The position numbers and the translations under genes were made by a program. The notes beneath the pieces are model-generated. The model was not told the origin of the DNA. It ran no database searches and saw only the letters and a program-made list of their open reading frames with translations. From an uncultured Oscillospiraceae bacterium (GTDB taxonomy: Bacteria > Bacillota > Clostridia > Oscillospirales > Acutalibacteraceae): a stretch of DNA of 19,231 nt. Positions 14,473 to 19,231 of this stretch are shown one piece after another (positions within the stretch are counted from its first letter, which is position 1; every line of letters begins with the position of its first letter). The stretch is from positions 1 through 19,231 of the forward strand of contig UQZS01000033.1 of the NCBI GenBank assembly GCA_900545625.1, written 5' to 3'.

Positions 14473-15354
14473 TTGCGTGCGTTTTCTGCGCTGCATCCGA
14501 GCGTATTGTTGGTATATTTCCTGTCGGTGCTGCTCTTGACGATGTTCGCCGAAAATCCCGTGCTGCGCTTAAGCGCGCTGCTCGGCGGTGCGTTGTGTGC
14601 CGTGCTGTCCGCACCGACCGGCGGCAAACGGAAAACGTTGCGTACGACCCTGCCCTTTCTGCTCATCGTCGCACTGTGTAATCCTCTGTTTGTACACGAG
14701 GGTGTGACCGTCCTCTTTTGGCTCGGGGATACGCCTTTTACGCTCGAGGCGCTCTTGTACGGCGTGAGCCTTGCTTTGACGCTTGCGGCGGTGATCCTGT
14801 GGTGCGGCGTATACAATCGGGCGGTGTCGTCCGACAAACTGTTGTTCCTGTTCGGCAAAGCCGCGCCGCGGCTTACCATGACGCTATGCATGGCGCTGCG
14901 CTTTTTGCCGCAGCTGTTAAGGCAGCTTCGCGCGGCGGATCGTGCCCAGACAGCGCTCGGCATGCAAACGGCAGCCGACCGAAAGGGACGAATCCGAGGA
15001 AAACTGCGCGTGCTCTCAAGCGTTCTGAGCATTTCGCTGGAAAACGCAATGGAGACCGCCGCGTCCATGCAGGCGCGCGGGCATTCGCTGCCCGGGCGTA
15101 CGCATTTTGCGCTGTACCGCTTTGCGCTGCGCGATGGTGTGCTGCTTACGACCGTCTTGCTTTTGACAGCGGTCGTGCTCACAGGCTTTATAAGCGGCGA
15201 AGCCGCCTATGCGTTTTATCCGCGTCTTACAGCCCTTCCTGCAACGCCTGCCGCCGTGTGTACTTATGTCGCCTTTTTGGCCTTATCGCTTTTACCCGCA
15301 CTTTTGGAAGCCGTGGAGAGAGGAAAATGGAAATTCTTCGTATCGAAAATTTAA
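14473..15354 (+). CDS. ecfT: ECF transporter transmembrane coupling protein EcfT
   Basis: The 293-residue protein couples ATP hydrolysis to the substrate-binding S component in an energy-coupling-factor importer. Hydrophobic helices lie at about 10-46, 60-80, 92-113, 225-241 and 258-281. Between them is a cytoplasmic region with the two short coupling motifs that dock on the ATPases, near 158-163 (AQTALG) and 199-203 (MQARG). The start is TTG at 14473, with GGAGAG ending 6 bp upstream; no ATG or GTG lies in a better position. It overlaps the ATPase gene by 28 bp. All three module types lie in one operon, indicating a dedicated (group I) transporter. Confidence 0.87.
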   Translation: MRAFSALHPSVLLVYFLSVLLLTMFAENPVLRLSALLGGALCAVLSAPTGGKRKTLRTTLPFLLIVALCNPLFVHEGVTVLFWLGDTPFTLEALLYGVSLALTLAAVILWCGVYNRAVSSDKLLFLFGKAAPRLTMTLCMALRFLPQLLRQLRAADRAQTALGMQTAADRKGRIRGKLRVLSSVLSISLENAMETAASMQARGHSLPGRTHFALYRFALRDGVLLTTVLLLTAVVLTGFISGEAAYAFYPRLTALPATPAAVCTYVAFLALSLLPALLEAVERGKWKFFVSKI

Positions 15355-16991
15355 GCTTTACGTATCCGCTTGCCGAACATCCCGCACTCGAATCGGTTTC
15401 TTTTTCCGTGCGGCAAGGGGAATTCGTCGTGCTGTGCGGGGAAACTGGCTGCGGCAAAACGACGCTGTTACGGCTCATAAAGCGGGAGCTTGCACCGCAC
15501 GGTACGCGGGCAGGCGACGTATTTTTTCACGATGCGCCGATGGATACTCTGGATGCGCGTACAAGCGCCGCGGAGATCGGTTTTGTCATGCAAAATCCTG
15601 AAAACCAGATCGTTACGGATAAGGTCTGGCATGAGTTGGCGTTCGGGGCGGAGAGTTTAGGGCTCCCAACGCAGGTGATCCGCCGCCGTGTAGCGGAGAC
15701 GGCAAGCTGGCTGGGGATCGAAGGCTGGTTTCGGCAGGATACGGACACACTTTCCGGCGGGCAAAAACAGCTTTTAAATCTTGCATCGGTGCTGGTGATG
15801 CAGCCCAAGATTCTGCTTTTAGATGAACCGACCGCCCAGCTTGACCCGATTGCGGCAACGGAATTTTTAAATACACTTGCGCGTTTAAATCGGGAAATGG
15901 GTATGACGATTTTGCTCGTCGAGCATCGCTTGGAAGAGGCGTTTGCGCTTGCCGACCGCGTGCTGCTGCTTGAAAAAGGGCGCCTCATTATGGATGATGC
16001 CCCGCACGCCGTCGCCGAAGCGCTTTGCAAGGCTTCCCCGCTGCACCCCATGTGCGAAGCCTTACCGAGCGCGGCACGCATCTACCGCCTGCTCGGCGCA
16101 AAAAAAGGGCGCTGTCCCATCAGCGTGCGCGAGGGGCGGGAGCTTTTACAAGATTACAGCTTTTCAGCGGTGTTGCCGAAAGCCCCGGATGCCGTTTCGA
16201 AAAGCGGGACTGTGCTTGCCGAGCTTCGGGAAGTGTGGTTCCGGTATGCGCGGGAGCTGCCGGACGTGCTGCGCGGGCTTACGCTTCAGTTGTATGCGGG
16301 TGAGATCTGCTGTGTGCTCGGCGGCAACGGCGTGGGAAAAACGACGCTTCTGAATTTGCTTGCGGGCACGGATAAGCCCTATCGCGGCAAAGTGCAGCTT
16401 GCCAAAAAGGAAAGCGGGTACGCAAAAACCGCTCTGTTGCCGCAGGATCCGTTGTTGCTGTTTACCGAGGTTACGGTTCGCGCCGACCTGCTCTCACTTT
16501 TGCAGATCGTCGGCGCGCCAAAAAACGAGCGGGAAGCCCGTGTGGCTGCAGCCGCGCAGGAGCTGCATATAGAAACGCTGTTGGATCGCCATCCGTTTGA
16601 CTTGAGCGGCGGCGAACAGCAGAAATGCGCGCTCTCGAAGGTGTTGCTTACAAATCCCGATCTGTTGCTCTTAGACGAGCCGACAAAAGGTATGGACGCT
16701 GCTTGCAAGCAGGGACTTAAGGTGCTTTTGCGCACGCTTCGCGAAAAGGGGCTTTGCATCCTTATTGTCACGCACGACGCAGAATTTGCTGCCGAAACGG
16801 CGGATCGCTGCGCGCTGTTGTTTGACGGCGAGATCCTGTCTGCTGCACCGCCTCGTGATTTCTTCTCGAAAAACTGCTTTTACACCACCGCCGCAAACCG
16901 CATCGCCCGCGGCTTTTGCGAGCACGCAGTCACCTGTGAAGCGGTAGCGGCTGCCGCAAAACCGCGTGGAAAGGCGGATGCGCCATGCTGA
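15327..16991 (+). CDS. ecfA: ECF transporter ATPase, two fused ABC domains
   Basis: The 554-residue protein carries both nucleotide-binding domains of the importer in one chain. Domain 1 (about 1-235) has Walker A GETGCGKTT (38-46), LSGGQ (142-146), Walker B ILLLDEP (162-168) and switch His200. Domain 2 (about 297-510) has Walker A GGNGVGKTT (332-340), Q-loop Gln373, LSGGE (426-430), Walker B LLLLDEP (446-452) and His483. Both sites look catalytically complete. A longer open frame extends upstream, but I chose the ATG at 15327 because it follows GAGAGAGGAAA and begins with the standard MEILRIENLSFTYP. It overlaps ecfT by 28 bp and the S gene by 7 bp, so the three are translated as a unit. The layout resembles YkoD-type ATPases. 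Confidence 0.93.
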   Translation: MEILRIENLSFTYPLAEHPALESVSFSVRQGEFVVLCGETGCGKTTLLRLIKRELAPHGTRAGDVFFHDAPMDTLDARTSAAEIGFVMQNPENQIVTDKVWHELAFGAESLGLPTQVIRRRVAETASWLGIEGWFRQDTDTLSGGQKQLLNLASVLVMQPKILLLDEPTAQLDPIAATEFLNTLARLNREMGMTILLVEHRLEEAFALADRVLLLEKGRLIMDDAPHAVAEALCKASPLHPMCEALPSAARIYRLLGAKKGRCPISVREGRELLQDYSFSAVLPKAPDAVSKSGTVLAELREVWFRYARELPDVLRGLTLQLYAGEICCVLGGNGVGKTTLLNLLAGTDKPYRGKVQLAKKESGYAKTALLPQDPLLLFTEVTVRADLLSLLQIVGAPKNEREARVAAAAQELHIETLLDRHPFDLSGGEQQKCALSKVLLTNPDLLLLDEPTKGMDAACKQGLKVLLRTLREKGLCILIVTHDAEFAAETADRCALLFDGEILSAAPPRDFFSKNCFYTTAANRIARGFCEHAVTCEAVAAAAKPRGKADAPC

Positions 16992-17662
16992 AAAAAGTGC
17001 TCGGTATAGTGCTCCTTTGCGTGTGCATTCCCGCTGTGGTTGCGGGCGGGCTTTGGCTGTTTGGGGAACAGCGATACGCTGGGGTCACGCTGTGCGTTGC
17101 CGTGCTCGCCTGTGTGCCGTTCTTTTTGTCTTTTGAAAGAAGCCGCGCGGGCGCACAGCGGTTAGCCCTGCTTGCCGTCATGACGGCGCTGTCCGTTGCG
17201 GGACGCGTTTTGTTTGCGGCGATCCCCGGGTTTAAACCCGTGACCGCACTCGTGGTGCTCACCGCCATGTATTTCGGCCCGCAGGCAGGCTTTATGACGG
17301 GCGCGCTTTCCGCGCTGCTGTCCAATTTCTATTTCGGGCAGGGGCCCTGGACGCCGATGCAGATGCTTGCCTGGGGCATGGTTGGCTTTTTGGCGGGGTT
17401 GTTTGCAAAGCGGCTGCAAAAGAGCCGTGTTTCTTTAATCCTGTATGGTGCATTTGCAGGCGTGCTGTTTTCATTCGTTATGGACATATGGACGGTGCTT
17501 TGGTGGGACGGCGGCTTTAACGCTGTGCGTTATGCGGCAGCAGTCGTTTCCTCTGCAGGGTTCACTGCCGTTTATGCCGTCTCCAACGTCGTGTTTCTGC
17601 TCATGCTTGCAAAGCCTGTTGGGCGCGTATTTGCGCGTTTGCAGCAAAAGTACGGTCTGTGA
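16985..17662 (+). CDS. ECF transporter substrate-binding S component, substrate unknown
   Basis: The 225-residue membrane protein lies directly behind ecfT and ecfA and is therefore the substrate-binding subunit. A core of about six helices runs from residue 57 to 210. It includes a conserved-looking stretch, FKPVTALVVLTAMYFGPQAG (83-102), then SALLSNFYFGQGPWTPMQML, which recalls the cobalamin-type S components I know, though not enough to assign it. Two extra hydrophobic helices at about 4-26 and 32-49 precede the core, making it longer than the usual 170-200 residues. The ATG overlaps the ATPase gene by 7 bp. A vitamin or precursor is the expected cargo. Confidence 0.83.
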   Translation: MLKKVLGIVLLCVCIPAVVAGGLWLFGEQRYAGVTLCVAVLACVPFFLSFERSRAGAQRLALLAVMTALSVAGRVLFAAIPGFKPVTALVVLTAMYFGPQAGFMTGALSALLSNFYFGQGPWTPMQMLAWGMVGFLAGLFAKRLQKSRVSLILYGAFAGVLFSFVMDIWTVLWWDGGFNAVRYAAAVVSSAGFTAVYAVSNVVFLLMLAKPVGRVFARLQQKYGL

Positions 17663-17680
17663 GCGCGTGCCGCGAAACAG

Positions 17681-17709
17681 TTGACTTTTCACGGAATTAG
17701 GATTAAAAT
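17681..17709 (+). promoter_or_regulatory. Promoter of the acetolactate synthase large-subunit gene
   Basis: TTGACT (17681-17686), a 17-bp spacer and TAAAAT (17704-17709) form a strong promoter. Initiation near 17716 leaves only about 33 nt of leader, so no T-box or leader-peptide attenuator fits here. It lies just after the S-component gene, which has no visible terminator. Confidence 0.65.
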
Positions 17710-17748
17710 ATCATCCAATAGCATTTTTTGAACTGAGTGGAGAGAAGT

Positions 17749-19231
17749 ATGAAGCTGAACGGTTCGGATATCATAGCTGAGGTGCTTATTGAGCAGGGTG
17801 TGGATACCATTTTCGGGTATCCCGGCGGCGCTGTTTTGAATATTTACGATGCACTTTACAAATATCGCGACAAGATCCGCCATGTCCTCACTGCGCATGA
17901 GCAGGGTGCTGCCCATGCGGCGGACGGCTATGCGCGTGCCACGGGCAGAACGGGTGTGGTGCTTGCGACAAGCGGCCCCGGGGCTACAAATCTGGTCACA
18001 GGTATTGCCACGGCATATATGGATTCCGTCCCGATGGTCGCCATCACCGGCAACGTCGGCACGTCGCTGATTGGGCGCGACGCGTTTCAGGAGGTCTATA
18101 TCACGGGCATCACCATGCCCATCACAAAGCATAATTTCATGGTGCAGAACATTTCGGAGCTCGCGCCCATTCTGCGCGAGGCTTTCCAGATCGCCAATTC
18201 CGGCAGAAAAGGCCCCGTGCTCGTGGACGTTCCGAAGGACATCACCGCCGCGGTCACGGATTTCGAGCCCCAGAAGCCTGCGCCGATCGTGGATGAAACG
18301 GTGCTCGACGAAGATAAGCTGCAAAGGGTAGCCGGACTTATCAACGCGGCACGGTGCCCCGTCATTGAGCTCGGCGGCGGCGTCGCCTCGGCGGATGCGT
18401 CCGACATCGCCCGCGCCGTGGTGGAAAAAACAGGGATCCCGACGTGCCATACCCTGATGGCGACGGGCGTGCTTGGCTATGATGAACCGCTCAACTACGG
18501 GCTTGTGGGTATGCACGGCAATCTTGTGACCAATAAGGCGATCGATGAAGCAGATCTGCTTTTGGCGATCGGCACGCGCTTTTCCGACCGCGTGGCGCTT
18601 GATCCGGAGCACTTTGCCTCGCACGCGACGATCATCCAGATCGACATCGACAACAGTGAAATCAACAAAAACGTCCGTGTGGACGAATACTTGACGGGTG
18701 ACGTCAAAACGATCCTGACCGCGCTTCTGCCGCTGCTGGAGGAAAAAACGCATGACGATTGGCTCGCGCGGCTTGCGGAATTCAAAAAGCAGGATTACAC
18801 CCCGAAAGACAGAGACGATTTCCTCACGCCGCACGCGCTGGTGCGCGCGATCTGCGAGGGAACAGACAAGGAAACGATCTACGTCACCGACGTCGGTCAG
18901 CACCAGATGTGGGCGGCGCAGTACCTGCGCCACACTAAGAGCCGCGGCTTTATCACCAGCGGCGGCCTTGGCACCATGGGCTTTGGCTATGGTGCATCCA
19001 TCGGCGCGCAGATCGGCCTTGGCCCCGACGCCCGCGTGGTCATGCTGACCGGCGACGGCAGCTTCCACATGAACCTGAACGAGGGCTGCACCGCCGTCAG
19101 CTACGGCCTGCCCATCATCACCGTCATCTTCAACAACCAGGTGCTGGGCATGGTGCGCCAGTGGCAGACCGCCTTCTACGGCCGCCGCTACTCCGCCACC
19201 GACCCCCACCGCAAAACCGATTATCCCAAGC
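17749..19231 (+). CDS. ilvB: Acetolactate synthase large (catalytic) subunit, cut by window end
   Basis: About 494 residues of a protein normally 550-600 long are present. This thiamine-diphosphate and FAD enzyme condenses pyruvate with pyruvate or 2-ketobutyrate, the first common step of branched-chain amino-acid synthesis. It begins with MKLNGSDIIAEVLIEQGV, has FGYPGG (22-27), catalytic Glu51 in HEQGAAHAADGYAR, TSGPGATN, and the thiamine-binding GDG (435-437) through Asn462-Asn463. The FAD-binding middle domain is complete. GGAGAGAAG precedes the ATG. The regulatory subunit gene is 16 kb upstream instead of next door. From about 19021 onward the codons change sharply: 64 consecutive codons end in G or C, with only ACC, GCC and CCC for Thr, Ala and Pro. 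The upstream part mixes endings and favours ACG and GCG. Confidence 0.95.
   Translation, partial: MKLNGSDIIAEVLIEQGVDTIFGYPGGAVLNIYDALYKYRDKIRHVLTAHEQGAAHAADGYARATGRTGVVLATSGPGATNLVTGIATAYMDSVPMVAITGNVGTSLIGRDAFQEVYITGITMPITKHNFMVQNISELAPILREAFQIANSGRKGPVLVDVPKDITAAVTDFEPQKPAPIVDETVLDEDKLQRVAGLINAARCPVIELGGGVASADASDIARAVVEKTGIPTCHTLMATGVLGYDEPLNYGLVGMHGNLVTNKAIDEADLLLAIGTRFSDRVALDPEHFASHATIIQIDIDNSEINKNVRVDEYLTGDVKTILTALLPLLEEKTHDDWLARLAEFKKQDYTPKDRDDFLTPHALVRAICEGTDKETIYVTDVGQHQMWAAQYLRHTKSRGFITSGGLGTMGFGYGASIGAQIGLGPDARVVMLTGDGSFHMNLNEGCTAVSYGLPIITVIFNNQVLGMVRQWQTAFYGRRYSATDPHRKTDYPK

Noticed and set aside
14718..15326. N-terminal extension of the fused ECF ATPase by about 200 residues
   Set aside because: It overlaps ecfT in another frame and has shadow composition. 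The ATG at 15327 has a ribosome site and gives the standard ABC N-terminus.
17689..19209. 506-codon minus-strand open frame at the right end
   Set aside because: It is the antisense shadow of the acetolactate synthase large subunit, whose catalytic Glu51 and thiamine motif are intact on the plus strand.

Overview
The window reads as chromosomal DNA of a moderately GC-rich Firmicute, most likely a clostridial gut lineage of the Oscillospiraceae type. This rests on purine-rich Shine-Dalgarno sites, TTGACA/TATAAT-like promoters, GTG and TTG starts, short clostridial-type LeuC and LeuD, an OmpR-type two-component pair beside an HtrA protease, and an ECF vitamin transporter. It is mostly ordinary metabolic and housekeeping DNA. 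I see no phage, transposase, CRISPR or defence genes.

Layout. (1) 1-5174, plus strand: a strong promoter at 85-113 drives galM, followed with very small gaps by the acetolactate synthase small subunit, leuC, leuD and a polytopic GT-C-like membrane protein. (2) 5188-9167, plus: an OmpR-family response regulator, its HAMP histidine kinase, and a membrane-anchored HtrA-type serine protease. Two direct-repeat boxes matching the WalR/YycF pattern lie just upstream of the protease, so the pair probably controls it as an envelope-stress or cell-wall circuit. (3) 9158-9660: about 490 bp without a gene, folding into an almost continuous series of hairpins, then a promoter for a flavin-reductase-fold protein (9663-10160). 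(4) 10200-10430: a solitary 5S rRNA gene with its own promoter and intrinsic terminator and no 16S or 23S nearby. (5) 10438-14370, minus: an AraC-family regulator, a metallophosphoesterase with an altered metal motif, and an MFS transporter overlapping it by 4 bp. This looks like a small inducible uptake/hydrolysis cassette. (6) 14411-17662, plus: a complete dedicated ECF transporter (EcfT, fused double ATPase, S component with extra N-terminal helices). (7) 17681-19231, plus: the acetolactate synthase large subunit from its own promoter, cut by the window end.

The two acetolactate synthase subunits (1218-1745 and 17749 onward) make one enzyme but sit 16 kb apart. LeuCD acts on the leucine branch of the same pathway. 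Points most worth a second look are the hairpin-dense gap, the WalRK-HtrA-like circuit with its boxes, the metallophosphoesterase cassette, the orphan 5S gene, and an abrupt codon-usage switch near 19021 inside the large-subunit gene that suggests recombination or a chimeric assembly.
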